A model generated the notes under the pieces. It had not been told where the DNA came from, did no database searches, and saw only the letters and a program-made list of their open reading frames with translations. DNA of 64,000 nucleotides from Notospermus geniculatus (Eukaryota; Nemertea; Pilidiophora; Heteronemertea; Lineidae): contig NMRB01001373.1 in assembly GCA_002633025.1 (NCBI GenBank), forward strand, positions 91,502 to 155,501, in the 5' to 3' direction. The stretch's first letter is position 1. Every line of letters starts with the position of its first letter. Of the stretch, positions 1 through 12,227 are shown piece after piece. Both the position numbers and the translations under genes were made by a program.

Positions 1-624
1 TTTCGGGGTGCATACCTAGGGGCGTGTGTTGTCCGTCGAGGGTGCCAATAGTGCTCTCTCTGATCATAATAAACATATTTATAATCAAACAATCACACAA
101 CTTTTGCTTCAAGTCCCTGTGCCAATATGCTTCATGCATCCTCAAGGAAATTCAATTGTGGAGTGCGGGTTCGTGGCGGCTTGGCGAGCATTTCTAGTTC
201 AGACTCGCACCATACCATAGAATGCCTGAAAGTAGAAAAAGAGCAGAAAATATCACATTTTTGTTTCAGCATACAATCTGCTGGAATCCCAAGTTGGCGT
301 ACCGGCTAGCCTACATTTCAGCCGCATGGACCAAAGCAGCGGTCAAAATCGTGGAAGTGAGAGCCAGTGGAATTTACCCTCATTGTATTAGCATAGTTAG
401 CCTACATCGTCATAGGCTATATATTAGTACGAAAACAAACGAAATTTTCTTACCAAAATTTCAGATGACCACGTTTTTCTTGTCAATGCTCCCTTCCAGC
501 ACGTCCTGCACACACCACACGTCCACCAAAAATGACCTCGTGGCGTGTGTGCGCAAGTCCGGAAGGATTACGTAACTCAGACCAATTGTTAACTTCCATT
601 CAAGTATCCTTGGAGACCGTCATG

Positions 625-672
625 CCTAGCCGAGCAGTGGTGGTCTTACATCACCAAGTCGCGGGTTCGGAT
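625..672 (+). repeat. Possible tRNA-derived SINE head
   Basis: TAGCCGAGCAGT resembles a pol III box A and GGGTTCGGAT about 30 bases later resembles box B. The spacing is short for a tRNA, so this is at best a degenerate SINE. Confidence 0.3.
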
Positions 673-710
673 GAGTTGTGTGGTTGAAGACTGCGTATAT
701 GCCTGAGTCA

Positions 711-850
711 ATAGTGTGTTTAAGAAACCACACATTAACGTTAACGCTAACACATCGAAAGAATCTGCTGCATTTCTTCTGGGGGTGACGTCATTTTGAC
801 GTATTTAGCGTTATCGTTAGCGTTAACGTTTGGTTTCTTAAACTCACTAT
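711..850. mobile_element. MITE with ATAGTG...CACTAT ends
   Basis: The ends are inverted copies (ATAGTGTGTTTAAGAAACC at the left, GGTTTCTTAAACTCACTAT at the right) followed by repeated TTAACGTTAACG words. It is 140 bp, non-coding. Confidence 0.7.
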
Positions 851-896
851 CGATTAACCCCTTATTATTAAAGGCGGTGACAGACTGCATGGCGCG

Positions 897-1084
897 TAAA
901 GCCTTGTTCACACTGCAGGCGCGGTGCGATGCGAAATTTTTCGCGCCTGATTGTTTCCATAGCCTAGCTATAGCTGTTGACACTTGCGGTGCGGTGCGGT
1001 GCGGTGCGGTGCGGTGCGATGCGGTAAGAAGGCTTCAAACCTTTGTTTAGATCGCACCGCGCCTGCAGTGTGAACTAGGCTTTA
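897..1084. mobile_element. MITE with internal GCGGT minisatellite
   Basis: Inverted ends TAAAGCC-TTGTTCACACTGC and GCAGTGTGAAC-TAGGCTTTA enclose a run of about six GCGGT units (984-1024). The ends resemble those of the element at 47479-47698. Confidence 0.7.
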
Positions 1085-1891
1085 TTAGCAACCCGTCTGG
1101 AATTACCGGAGGCGGTCAAACGTAAAGACCGAACGCGCCAGTCGGTCACCGACTTTAGGCGCGATATTCGAGAGGCTCTGATTGGATGCTGAGGGTTCTG
1201 CAATTCGTTTGGCGGGGATCTAAAAAAACACGAATGAAAGATGCCTTTTCGTTTCCGGGCNCACACGCCCCAGATAAATGAAGAGACCTCTAGCCTTGTG
1301 GATTTTCGGCTAAAAATTCCCGGCCGTTGTTGAGAAATAACGGCATAAACCCAATATGGCATTCTTACCTCGACGCGCCCACGTGGCAAATGCCCGGATC
1401 GATCCTCCTGAGAATCATGAGTGCCCGGGCATGAGTGTCCATCCGTGTATTTGTCAGACTGTACCGATCCTTCTACAGTGCAACACCTTGCGGAGGATCG
1501 TGGTACCAATCCGGAGTTCGTCAATGGTAAACTAGTTCCAATTTCTGCCGCTCCGCACGCATGGCGCTCCGCTGGCAACGTCAGGTATGGGGCGCCATTT
1601 CAGCAATTTTTATTGTGTAGGTTGCTGTCGCTGTCAATCCTCAATGGATGCATGATGGGTACGACTGCTAGGGGTCAACCCTGGGTTGAGGGTGTTTGGG
1701 GTGGAAAAGTACTTAGGGTCAGTTACTGGGAGATCTGTCACTGGGTGGTGTAGTGAGCATGGTGAGTGCTGTCGGTTGCGGTCATGTCATGGGGTTGACT
1801 TCTGACATCGACATTCCAGGCTTCCATGGACAAACAGGTGCATAACACCTCTTATTTCAAGCGTTTGTCAAATTCGTAGACAATCTGTTAC

Positions 1892-2071
1892 CCTGCACTA
1901 CAAAACCAGTGTAAATCACATAGAAAATGAGCCTGAACGAACCGACATGACACCAGGAGATCGCTGAAACTTCACAACAGACACGCAGACAGTACTGAAA
2001 TTGACCGAAATATTGGTCCCAACTTGCCAACCTCAGAGTGTCTGATGACTGGTTTGGTGGTGGAGGGTCAC
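1892..2071. repeat. GTGACCCTCC-family inverted repeat, copy 1
   Basis: This copy runs from CTACAAAACCAGT to GGTGGAGGGTCAC and shares ATGACACCAGGAGA and AACAGACA with the copies at 5641, 6117, 11837 and 16187. Confidence 0.65.
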
Positions 2072-2299
2072 ATTTCAGGTAAAGCAACTGATTTGACATA
2101 GGATATGCAGTGATTTACTTCATATGTACAAATTTTTACATTGTATAAATGACCCATCAAACGATGAAGTGACATTACAGATGTTGTGGCAGATGAACAT
2201 TTGTTGAAGATGCCTGCCAGCATTTTGTCCAAGGGAAGGAAAAGAACTAAACTGAATTGCTCCAACACAAGTTTTGTTAATGCTGACCAGATATTTTTG

Positions 2300-2541
2300 C
2301 GGAGTCTCCGAATTCACACTTTAACCCCGGTCTGTCCTGAAACCTTTCAGTCGAACTCTGATGAGCTGTTCATTCAGCACTACTGTCTGAGCATTTCCGA
2401 CTGTCTATTTATACACCTGGGTAAAGCGAGACCAGTAAAAGGCAAAGACACTTGCCCTAGGTCTCACACAACAGGGGACTTGAACTCATGAACGTCTGAC
2501 TGCTAGTTGGAGACCTGACCCACTACACCACCGCGGCTCCA
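2300..2541 (-). repeat. tRNA-derived SINE
   Basis: Read on the minus strand it begins GGAGCCGCGG, with box A TGGTGTAGTGGG and box B AGTTCAAGTCC, followed by a body (CCCAGGTGTATAAAT, AAAGGTTTCAGGACAGAC) shared with the plus-strand copy at 5852. Confidence 0.75.
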
Positions 2542-3103
2542 CAATGCGTTGTGTACAAACTGTCCTAACTTCTTTTCAACGAATCATCTGAATCAGCTTG
2601 ATATTCTAACTTCTTTTCACTCGCAGCGCCACCTTTTGGGTTGTGGGTTCCCCACTGTCACTTTGTCCACCACAAGATTCAATGATGAGAGGGATACACT
2701 GTAGTGTGTGGTGGATATAATAATGGATGCGGCATGCTGTGATCGTGCATGAAGCCCTGACCAAACTTGATAGAAATCCACAGGACTGAATGTCAATTAA
2801 TATATCCACTCGTCATGCATTGAGATGTTGTTGATCTCATCTGTGATGTCATTCAGAGCAGATAAGGATCCTGAAATAAAGATAAGAGGGGATCTTTCGG
2901 ATCTTACCCAATGTGCTATGATATTGCCACTTTTCGTCAACAGCTGGTACCACTGGGGGTGATTGCATCATTCTCCAAAACTATAGTTTTGCCTTTCGCC
3001 CCAGTGTTGGAGAATGTATGATTAAAATACAATGCATACATTGGTATCCTAGAAATGAGAGTTACTCTACATGGGACAAGGTTGATAAGCAGAACTTCAA
3101 CAA

Positions 3104-3360
3104 CACAGACAAATCCCAAATTCCCAGATCTGCGCACTTCCGCCGAAATGGCAAACAGAACCTCGACCTCAAACCAGCTGACATGATTCAGCAATGGTCG
3201 AGTCTGACGCAACGTCATCGAACTCAGTGTCATCACATGGTCGTGGGGCTTTTCTGCATCACGTCATTCAGTGTCAGATGGTTTCAGACCGAGGTCTGTT
3301 TGCCATTTCGGCGGAAGTGCGCAGATCTTTCTCGTTTTCGTCAATTTGGGATTTGTCTAT
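3104..3360. mobile_element. Inverted-repeat element
   Basis: Arms of about 90 bp (3104-3200 and 3270-3360) are inverted copies containing TTTGCCATTTCGGCGGAAGT. The short open frames across it are by-products of the repeat. Confidence 0.65.
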
Positions 3361-3440
3361 TGTCAACAGAGGACTCCCTTAACATGGGTATGTTTGCACA
3401 AAATATGCCTGCACAAAATCTGTAGAAATCCAAGGTGGCC

Positions 3441-3545
3441 AGGGGCGGATCCAGGATTTGGGAAAAGAGGGGGTGCGCTCTCCTACTAAACACTGAAATC
3501 TCCGGTGAATTTCAAAGATTTGCTCCAAATTCCAGAATTTCATGG
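3441..3545. repeat. Dispersed repeat shared with 62869-62965
   Basis: It starts GGATCCAGGATTTGGGAAAAG, continues AGAGGGGG and TTTGCT, and ends near CAGAATTT. It lies just beyond the last STRAD donor, so the apparent extension of that frame ([11 protein letters not shown]) is repeat, not STRAD. Confidence 0.65.
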
Positions 3546-3560
3546 TCGACATGGTCTCAC

Positions 3561-6500
3561 CTTCATTTTGGTTGATTACACTGGAGCTCGTCAGCGGTTT
3601 CACGGGTAATAACAACTGAGGTAATGATTCAACAGAACGTCGGCGAATCTGTTTGAAGAAAGGATGATTCAACAATGTGGAAGCACTGGGTCTGCAAACG
3701 AGAGAAAATAATACTTAGTGATTTTATTACAGCAGCACAACGTCGGAGGCACTTCATATTTGGTCATAGGAATAAAGACTAGTAAATGCTTTTACTTGAA
3801 TTTTGCAATACAAATGCACTAAAAGCATGATGAAAATCTTTAAAGCTGACCTGTTCTTTGCATCTCCCTGTAAGCACCAGTTGACAAAGTGATGAAAATG
3901 TTGTGAGAATATTCGTGAAGTATATGGAGAAGAAATGCAATCTTGGTTTGTAGCTGTACTGCCTCCCAGGCCAGAGTCTGCTTGAGTACCTGAAGGGAGA
4001 AAATTTGTACAAATCAAACTAACAGCTCATGGTCGCCATGTCCAAAATACATTCGTCCCCAGTGTTCAGTCGGTATAGACACACTAAACGCTGGCATGAT
4101 TGGCACCTAAAGGTGAAGGATCATCAACAGACGCACTGTTTAACGAGGGATCCAATCAGAAGCCATCATCAAAGATTTAACCAACGCCGCCGTAACACAC
4201 TTTCTGATTGGCTAAGATACAAAATGTACACTGTATATTAATACTCGCGGCAGATTCCCAGCGGGGATTCCCTGAATCAGACAGCTAGGCTAATGCCGTC
4301 TATTAGTGATATAATTTGGGAATCGCATCAACTGAAGCAGTTTCAGAACGTGGGCAACGTAGTGGGTAGTGGCTTCAAACTGCCATATGTTGCCACGCTG
4401 ATGACAAGACCTTCAATCCTGTATTTATTTCATCAGTTACTGAATGGCGGGCATAAGAAGCCACAGTATGACAACGAGAGTCAGATGAACTTTGTAAAGA
4501 TTTGTTCCCAGGCAAGTGTTTCCCTGGACCGCATCACAATTGTTTCACACTCACCAGTGTTGGGATCATCAAGAGGAATGTCTAAGATTGTGTTAGCATC
4601 TAGTAACTGCGGGGGCGGGCCGTCCACTTTGGTGAGTAAAATCTGAAAGAGTAAAACACCAATGCTAATTTTGAAGAGGAAACAGACTAATGAAGGGACC
4701 TCTCCATTTGAGTTTTCTATCGTGAGTTGGCACTAAGCAGGCAATTCACCATTGTCAATTTCTCTATAAGTTAATGATTTAGATGACTTGCCATTGTTTC
4801 TTCAATTGAGTTGCCCATGGTCCTCTTAGCATCGCTCCCTAACTCGCAGTAGATCAAAACTTACAAAGCAAGGAAAAAGTCTGATCAGAATCATCAACCA
4901 ACCACACCTGGGTTTAGTCAACATGGACAGTGGGGACCTTGGGAACTGCCTTTTTTCTCAAGGCCCAAGTGATAAAAGCCCACCATGGGCCCAGTGGTAA
5001 AACCGCACAGTGCCATATGTGATTATCTGGGTTTTTACCACGATTATTTTAGCTGATATAGTGTTTCAAATGTACTCACTTGAGTTGGCGGCATTTCATC
5101 GAAAGGAACAACACCATTTGCCAGTTCACAAGCCAGGATCCCCACGCTATAAATATCAGCCCTGGTGTCATAACCAAGTAAATTCTGAAATGAGGAGAAC
5201 ATGTCAAAGACATTGTTAAATCTGCATCTGCAGCCATATTTAACCAGGACCATGGCTAAATGTGTCCTGACCTCACATAGACAGCTCCGCTGCATGACCT
5301 GCATTTCCACCAAGTTTCTGAAATTTCATGCCTGTATTCAGAATGTTGGAAACCTTCCATGGCCTTACTCATTTGGAACTTTGCATGATTTTTTCAAAAT
5401 GAGAAGAAGAAAACAGGGCAGAAGGGTAGTCCACTCACCTGTTCCAAAACTTCAGGTGCTGACCATGGTATAGCGCTGAATGCCCTCTTAGGGAATTCAT
5501 GAATGGCCTTCAGCTTTCTGCCGTCTCTCCACATGGTTGTTGAGCAGCGTAACCCCGTGAGACAGACATGACCTTGCCCTGACAACACGATGTGACTTGC
5601 ACGTATACTCCTGAAACAAAATGTACAAAAGACATGAAATGTGACCCTCCACTACAAAACCAGTCGGAAGTCGCACAGAAAATGAGCCTAAACGTACTGA
5701 GATGACACCAGGAGACAAAGAAAGAAATAGAATCACTCAGATTTCACAACAGATAGGCCTAGACAATTCTGAAATTGACAGATAATTCAGTCCCAACCTG
5801 CCCACGTCAGAGCGACTTCTGACTGGTTTTGTGGTGGAGTGTCACAAATGATGAGCAGTCCGGCAGTTTAGTGGTTCAGGTCTCTGATTAGCGGTCAGAC
5901 GGTCCCGGGTTTTGAATCCCAGTGGGCGCGAGACTTTGGGCAAGTCTCTTTGCCTCACTGGCCTCTCTCTACCCAGGTGTATAAATGAGTACCGGTACCA
6001 GTCAGAAATGCTCAGATTGTAGCGCTGAATGAGCAGATCATCGGAGTTCTACAGAAAGGTTTCAGGACAGACTGGGGTTAAAGTGTACAGTCAGATGAGA
6101 ACCTCTTACCATAGTTGTGACCCTCCACCACAAAACCATTCGGAAGTCGCACGGAAAATGAACCAAAATGTACTGAGATGACACCAGGAAACAAGGAAAG
6201 AAAAGGAATCACTCAGACTTCACAATAGACAGACAATTCTGAAATTGACAGACATTTCAGTCCCAACTTGTCAACTTTGGAGCAACTTCCGTCTGGTTTT
6301 GTGGACTTGTGGAGGGTCACAGTTGATATCAGACTATAAAACCCAAACCTTAACTTCATTTCCACCTCATCTTCTCTATCCATACTAACCGATGAATGTG
6401 TCCCCTCCCGTGTAAGTATTCCAAGGCCTGTAACAGATCTCGAAGTATATAGCATATGGCGGCTTCGGGGAGACCATGGTTGAAATGTGCGTGGATCAAA

Positions 6501-9500
6501 TCCTTACACGATCCTGAAGATAAACGGACCACAGTTTAAAACATGACGAGGAGATTTATGAAAGTAAAAGCTAGCAAGTATCCACTAACACTGATACTAT
6601 GTTACTGTGACAGGTTTTTTTACCTTTCAGGGCCCGGTTGCACGAAACTCACGACAGCGCTATCTTGGTGGTGTTAGCGCTAACTTGATGTTAAATGACG
6701 TAAAAGAACAATGGATTTTTACGTCATCTAACATGAAGATAGCACTAACACCAAGATAGCGCTGTCGTGAGTTTCGTGCAACCGGGCCCAGAACAGTGTA
6801 AATGTTTCTGATAGTCATGAAATTGCCACTGAGTGGCAGTAAAGATACAATAGCAGAACGGATTACATATAAAGCAAGCCTAAAGCCCAGTGTACATCAC
6901 ACTTGCAACTGGAGACAACTAGTCACCACTGAGCAACTGGCGACTGGGAGGATCTAACTGGAACTGGAGGCGACTGATCAGTCGCCAGAAATGGTCGATG
7001 TACGCGAGGCCAAAAAATCAAGTCGCACAAAATACAAAATGCATTAGGACATCAAATTTTTGGGTCGCACAGAGTAAAATCCAGGTTGCATTTTACACCA
7101 AATGGTCATGAACTTTGAACCCTGACCCTTGCGACTCGCTGGAACTGAGATTTTGCCAGTTACCACGAGTTGTTTAACTTTCTAGCGACTAGTTGTATCT
7201 AGCTTCATTCAGTCGCTGTGATGTACGCAGGGTTGCGACTGATCAGTGCCAGCTTTCTGAACGAAACCTACTCTCGTCGCGTCTCAACACCCCTGATGTT
7301 ACCCGAGTTGCTGCCAGTCGCAAGTGCCAAGTACACGGTCAGGACATGACGACTGATTAGATCCTCCTAGGTTTACTGAGTTGCTACATTTGCGATGTGC
7401 GCATACATCACCAGCGACTGATCAGATCAGTTGCTTCTAGTCACAAGTGCGATGTACGCCTGTCTTAAGTGTTGACTGTATACTCACCAAACCCCATCAT
7501 AGGCATGACCACCCATATCTCATTCCCATTTATGAATGTAGAAAGATAGGGTAAGATGTTGTCATGTTGTAGCTGCTTGGCTGCAAAAATCTCATGCTGA
7601 AAATATTAAGGAGAAACACAGATAAATTTCCTGTAGAAATTTTCATATTATGGTCCAGCGGATGAGCACTGGACTCACGATTGAGAAGTAATGGGTTCAA
7701 CTCCCGGTCAAGTCGCCACACATTGCACTTACCTGCAGTCCGAAGAAATCATCCTCATATAGATCCAATTTGACCCTCCTGATAGCAACGTGTGTGTTAC
7801 TCTTCAGATGTAAAGCCAGGCAGATGGTGGCTCGCTCCTGACTGCCACGCCCTGAAAAACAGTGACAAGAACACGACATGTGAGGATTCTATAAAGAAGA
7901 AAACGAGTCAAAGATCAGCAAGTCAGAAATCACCCATCCTGGATGAATTCGCAAAGTGCTGTTTTTTCTAACGTTATTTCAATAAACAATACTGTAAACC
8001 GTGAAATTTTCGCGTGCGTTTTATTTTCCCGATTTTTGCGTTCAAGGGTCAAAACGCGAACATAAATCGTACGAAAATTACTCTTCTTATTATTCTTTTG
8101 AAGCTGAAGGGTTCCAATCGCGAATATTTATTCTTCGCGAATTCGTAGATCACCAAAATCGCGAACATTTAGCGTCGCGAAAATATCACGGTTTACAGTA
8201 ATCGCATAAGTTGGACACTACAAGTCGGGTACTCACCGATTACAGCCAGAAGTTGATAATCAGCAGGATTTGGCAGATACGTAGCGGTAGGGTTCGTCAT
8301 GTCTGTGGCGAAAGGCAATGGCGTGAAGTTCAATTCAGGTTTGTCACAATCAACCTGGAAGTAGGACATGTTCATGATGAAACAATGACACTGGCACTTC
8401 ACTGGAATTTGAATATTGCTGTCTTTGCTCACACTGGGCCTACTAGAAATCTGTCACATCTGTGAATTTGTTGGAGAGACCTTGGCCTGGTTGGATTGGA
8501 CCAGTCACAGTTAAGGTCCACCTCGTGCTCAAGCAACCTCAAGAGCTGAGGTTCTCAATGGGGAGGTAGCCTAATTTTTTCTTCCATTTGATGGCGCTGC
8601 GACCGTATCCACTTTTCCACTGTGACGTTGTACAGAACGTCAACGTCACACTGCCATGACGTTGTGGCTTCATGCTCGCACCGCACATTGCTACGGAGAT
8701 GACGTCCTGAAGACAATGAAAAGGCCTGATTTGGTCGCAGCGACATCTTTCCATGGAGAAGTGGCGACCCCCTCATTGGATCCCCAGTCAGCACTCCTTT
8801 TTCTTCTCGCTGTACATTTCTTCTCCCAGTTCTGTCTATGCCATATTTAGGCGCTGAGCTCATAACTCAATATTACTATCTTCTTGTCTTCTATTTTAAA
8901 GCCTACCCACAGAACTTAAAACTATCAAAAGCTATCTGTATACTAACAGTTTTCTTCGTGGTCTCTAGCGCTTGGTTCTGTGCGCTGACAGGGGAGTCGC
9001 CGACACGCACTTTTGTACAAGCACACTGTTTCTGGAAGAGAGAATTATTCTGTGACAGTAACGTCAGTGAGGAGAACAAAGATGAAATTGAAACACTGTG
9101 CTCGAAGTCGAAGTGACACCATCTTGCTGTCTGCTGTTCAGAAGATTATTACAACATGCATCATCAACAAATTTCACCGCTATAAAATTTCCTTTAAATA
9201 CAACATCTTGAACACTGAACAGTCCAAAGAAACCTCTCAAAATATCATACTTTCACGTTCAGTTGACTGAAATGTAAAGTTCCGGATATGGATTCGCTTC
9301 TCTGTCATTCGATACATACAACACTATAGAGGTTCTTCATGTGACGTCACATTTCCATGACGAAACGACGACGCCATATTGGCTGTCGAAATGTCAATCG
9401 ACGTCACGGCATCAACACACAGATCGTGATGTCAAAATGACATGACGTGGTTGCTTTGACGTCATCACCGGCCATTTGACGGGATGTTGTGACGTCAGTG

Positions 9501-12122
9501 AAGAACATCTATACAGAAATGAATACATGTGGTAAATGAAAGCATGAGTAGAACTAACTGTTTCACATGCAATATCAACATTCTCAGTCCACAAGGGTTT
9601 TACATTTCAGCCCCTGGTCATGCTCCCTACGAGACGAGACGAGGTAGCATGTTATGAACACAGGTGATTGGGATATCATGGCATGCCACGTAATCTATCA
9701 TTTCACCATGTTAATTTCATTCAGCAACCCTCAACTCTTCATCTCATGCAGTTAGAAAATAATTGGAAACATATTGCATAATCTTTGGATGCCATTTAGA
9801 ACCATATGGATCAAAGCAAATGCACTATGCTTTCTAAAATATAAGATCCAACTTGGGCAAGCAATGAAGGAAAGGGGCTGTTCATTTTCGTCAATTGAGG
9901 AATCTGAGTTGTGATCCTTGAGAAAATGGAGAAAGCTACATGTATGAAGCTGCAAATTGCAGCGATTATTCTGTACAGTACAACAAATTATCCCTGTAGC
10001 TTGCAAGTGCATAGCTTTTCCCGTTTTCCCAAGGATCACAACTCCGATTCCTCAAGTGACGAAAATGAACAGCCACCTTCAACAGGATGTCAAACTCAAC
10101 ATTTCAGGGCCTTCGAACCTACGTTAACGACTTGGCGGTCCGCCAAGTCAAACGCGTGTAAACGTGCCTTCCGCCAAGTCATAAAATCTGCCGCCATGTC
10201 AAAAAAATTGTCCGCCAGGTGATTTTATTAAGTGAAATAAACGATGAACAAAAGCTTAATCAACATCCTCTTTGCCATTTAGTGCCCCTTTCTCATCCTA
10301 ATCCTCTCACCAGCCCCAAACGCCCACTACCTGACGAAATCGCCATGAACGCGGGAACAGTCGTGCGCTCTCCCTCCGACAGCCACGCCGGCCGCAGTCC
10401 ACGAAAATCAATACTAGTAATTTATGCGCAATCTACATTATGTATTCACGTCTCTTCGCGCCATATTCGCGCCCTTCTTCCTGATTCGTCAATCAACTCC
10501 AGTCACGACCAGCGATGAATGGAATAGTAGTGTAACGGTGACCATATTTGGTACAGCCTCTGACGTCACACACAACTCGGCCGGTCGATCGGCAATTTCC
10601 GTCAGTTTTCGTGCCAAGTGACTTCATTCGTAATGGCCGCCGCTCAGATTCGATTTTTATTCACAGATGCCGGGAAATTGGGTCTTTTATCCTCCAATTT
10701 TCAAAAATTTCTTCGTGCGAGGGGGGAATCCCCCCTCGCGCTCCCCCCTCTAGGGCCGCCACGTTACTCCCTCCGAAACTTCGAGGGCCCTGACATTTCA
10801 AATCTATCTGCAGAAATTTACCCGGTACCATTAATATGTATCTTTTCTGATAACTGAAAAGCCTAAAATGCCTAAAACTATCTGTGCCAATTTCAGCCTA
10901 AAGCAGCAGGAGTGACTCAAGTCATGGAAATTCTGGACTTGGTTGCAACTAGTTACATTTGACACAGTGGACCACTGCAAATGCCTTTTTAAATTTAGCA
11001 ATTTAGCATGGGAATGGAAATGCACTCTACCAGGAGGAGATAATTATTTCCTCCTGACTCTACAAACAGTCAAGGAGATCAAGCTGAAATTTACAGGCAC
11101 AATTACCGCATTGCCTGTCACTCTTCTGCTCTAGAAATGAGCTGGGTGACTGATACATTGGATATTTTTTTATTTTTTTAATACCAGAATTTTCATGGAA
11201 ACACTTGCGACTAAAGAAAACCTAGAAAGTGATGAATCCTTGGCAGAATCCAGGGAAACCTGAAATTCAATTTGGGTTGGCTTTGTGGATTGAAGACAAG
11301 CAAAGTGGTAGCAGGCAGGCAAACTTGGATCAGTATCCAATGCTACATGAGCAGGAGCTATTGATTATTAGCCATCACCGATGGTTTCAAACACCCAAAA
11401 AATTATCAAAACCAAAATCCAGTAGTCTGAAAGCATCTTGAGATGGTATGCCTGACGTGCCGGAGGTACTTACACAATTCTGAGGAGGACACAGGGGATG
11501 AGTCTTTCAAAAATAAAACTATAAAGGATAAGGACAGTAGAATATCATTTGTAGTTGGTGCTTTACCACAGTGACCCAGTGAATCTGATCAGAATCTTCA
11601 AATCATATGTGAGGATTTTCAGGACATGATTCTGTTAAGGACACCAAAAAGTCCCAACTGGTCATTTCTCTATTCATTTTGACCTCTCTGATCAGGACGC
11701 CTCTAAATTGAGGACAGAGTTTGTCGGTCCGTAAAATAAAAGCGACGTTCCAATCAATTTGCCACTGTCCGAATTGATGAAATTGAGGACCTCCTCACTG
11801 CTAGATTTTTCAGCCTCGTACATCTGAAAATCATTTGTGACCCTCCGCAGCAAAACCAGTCGCATGTCGCTCAGAAGTTGAGCCTCAACGAACTAAGATG
11901 ACACCAGGAGAAAATAGAAGAAATAGAATATTTCAGATTTCATAACAGACAGACAATATTGAAACTGACAAACACTTGGTCTCAACCTGCCAAGCTGAGA
12001 GTGACATGCGACTGGTTTTGCTGTGGAGGGTCACATTTTCATTTTCAAAAATCTATCTTTTCTTAAGATGTAAAACCAGAGCTCTGCTTTCAATTCTCAT
12101 TACTACTTACGAGTAGCGACAT
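3561..12122 (-). CDS. STRAD: STRAD-type STE20-related pseudokinase (LKB1 adaptor), ten coding exons, last exon not found
   Basis: STRAD is a catalytically dead kinase that binds and activates LKB1 (STK11) together with the scaffold MO25. Exons read from the minus strand are 12111-12122 (MSLL), 8237-8354, 7733-7851, 7488-7596, 6390-6513, 5439-5610, 5080-5184, 4555-4642, 3851-3989 and 3561-3691. All junctions are GT-AG and phases agree, giving 372 residues. Lobe order is clear: [12 protein letters not shown] (37-48), VAIRRV (65-70), [10 protein letters not shown] (159-168), TGLR (179-182), [50 protein letters not shown]. The VAIK lysine is Arg68, HRD is HRS (160-162) and DFG is GLR, as expected of STRAD pseudokinases. 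The MSLL start resembles the human STRADB N-terminus. The C-terminal WEF motif that binds MO25 is not encoded in these exons; the donor after NQNE at 3560 implies a further exon I could not locate. Identity is secure; the first exon is inferred. Confidence 0.92.
5641..5847. repeat. GTGACCCTCC-family inverted repeat, copy 2
   Basis: GTGACCCTCCACTACAAAAC at the left is inverted as GTTTTGTGGTGGAGTGTCAC at the right; it lies in a STRAD intron. Confidence 0.75.
5852..6112 (+). repeat. tRNA-derived SINE
   Basis: The head has CAGTTTAGTGGTTCAGG and a box-B-like GGTTTTGAATCC, and the body has ACCCAGGTGTATAAAT and AAAGGTTTCAGGACAGAC. It is the same SINE as 2300-2541 and lies in a STRAD intron between two copies of the GTGACCCTCC repeat. 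Confidence 0.75.
6117..6322. repeat. GTGACCCTCC-family inverted repeat, copy 3
   Basis: GTGACCCTCCACCACAAAAC is inverted at the right end with a small insertion (GTGGACTTGTGGAGGGTCAC). Confidence 0.75.
6630..6789. mobile_element. Foldback MITE
   Basis: GGGCCCGGTTGCACGAAACT at the left is exactly inverted at the right, with arms of about 60 bp containing TAGCGCTGTCGTGAG-type words. It would fold into one long hairpin. Confidence 0.85.
6890..7467. mobile_element. Inverted-repeat element in a STRAD intron
   Basis: The left end TAAAGCCCAGTGTACATCAC is imperfectly inverted at the right (GCGATGTACGCCTGTCTTAA), and short CGACTGATCAGTCGC-type words recur inside. No protein is encoded. Confidence 0.6.
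7650..7722 (+). repeat. tRNA-like SINE head
   Basis: TGGTCCAGCGGATGAGCAC matches box A and GGGTTCAACTCCCGG matches box B at tRNA-like spacing. A CCA-like end follows (GTCGCCACAC), but paired arms are poor, so a SINE or tRNA pseudogene is more likely than a working tRNA. Confidence 0.45.
7990..8200. mobile_element. MITE with ACTGTAAACCGTGA ends
   Basis: ACTGTAAACCGTGAAATTTT and its inverse end (TCACGGTTTACAGT) bound 211 bp rich in CGCGAA words. It lies in a STRAD intron. Confidence 0.75.
9342..9497. promoter_or_regulatory. Cluster of TGACGTCA (CRE-like) palindromes
   Basis: Perfect TGACGTCA occurs at 9342-9349, 9457-9464 and 9490-9497, with CGACGTCA at 9399-9406. It lies in the first STRAD intron. 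The sites may be regulatory or may be part of a repeat, as a similar cluster stands at 19232. Confidence 0.35.
9866..10080. mobile_element. Inverted-repeat element
   Basis: AAGGAAAGGGGCTGTTCATT at the left and its inverse (GAAAATGAACAGCCACCTT) at the right, with GGATCACAAC inside both arms, bound 215 bp. Confidence 0.65.
11837..12034. repeat. GTGACCCTCC-family inverted repeat, copy 4
   Basis: TGTGACCCTCCGCAGCAAAA is inverted as TTTTGCTGTGGAGGGTCACA, with the shared core GATGACACCAGGAG. Confidence 0.75.
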
Positions 12123-12227
12123 CAATTGCACTGACTTGGTCTCCTCTCAAACAGAATCAGATGGAACTGAAGAGAGAAGAGTCATCAAGAAATAATTCAT
12201 CCACTGCCAGGGACAATTTCACCAAAC
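12111..12227 (-). other. STRAD: Probable STRAD exon with start codon and part of the 5' UTR
   Basis: On the minus strand a good acceptor (TTTTCAG) precedes this 117-base exon and a GTAAGT donor follows it. All three frames carry stops, so most of it is untranslated, but its last 12 bases read ATG plus three codons (MSLL) and splice in phase 0 to the next coding exon at 8354, giving MSLLVDCDKPE. Vertebrate STRADB also starts MSLL. The start is therefore inferred from splice signals and similarity, without transcript evidence. The resulting first coding intron is about 3.8 kb. Because an acceptor precedes it, at least one more upstream non-coding exon is implied. Confidence 0.6.

Larger units (their letters stand above)
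1..3560. other. Repeat-rich region, no gene recognised
   Basis: Two MITEs (711-850, 897-1084), a possible tRNA-derived SINE head (about 625-672), a GTGACCCTCC-family repeat (about 1892-2071), a SINE in minus orientation (2300-2541), an inverted repeat (3104-3360) and a dispersed repeat (3441-3545) fill much of it. The final STRAD exon should lie here or farther left, but I found no acceptor leading to a WEF end. Confidence 0.5.
8355..12110 (-). other. First coding intron of STRAD, repeat-filled, no other gene seen
   Basis: This 3.8 kb stretch holds a CRE-like cluster (9342-9497), an inverted repeat (9866-10080), a GC-rich block around 10300-10800 with several short open frames but no recognisable protein, and one GTGACCCTCC-family repeat (11837-12034). 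I see no convincing exon inside it. Confidence 0.5.

Noticed and set aside
3118-3126. TGG GAA TTT (WEF) on the minus strand as a candidate STRAD end
   Set aside because: It lies in an arm of an inverted repeat, is followed by further codons rather than a stop, and has no clear acceptor.
3379-3560. Extension of the last STRAD frame containing NLEQI, which looks a little like the NLEELEVDDWEF end
   Set aside because: The stretch is a dispersed repeat also found at 62869, and a good splice donor lies before it.
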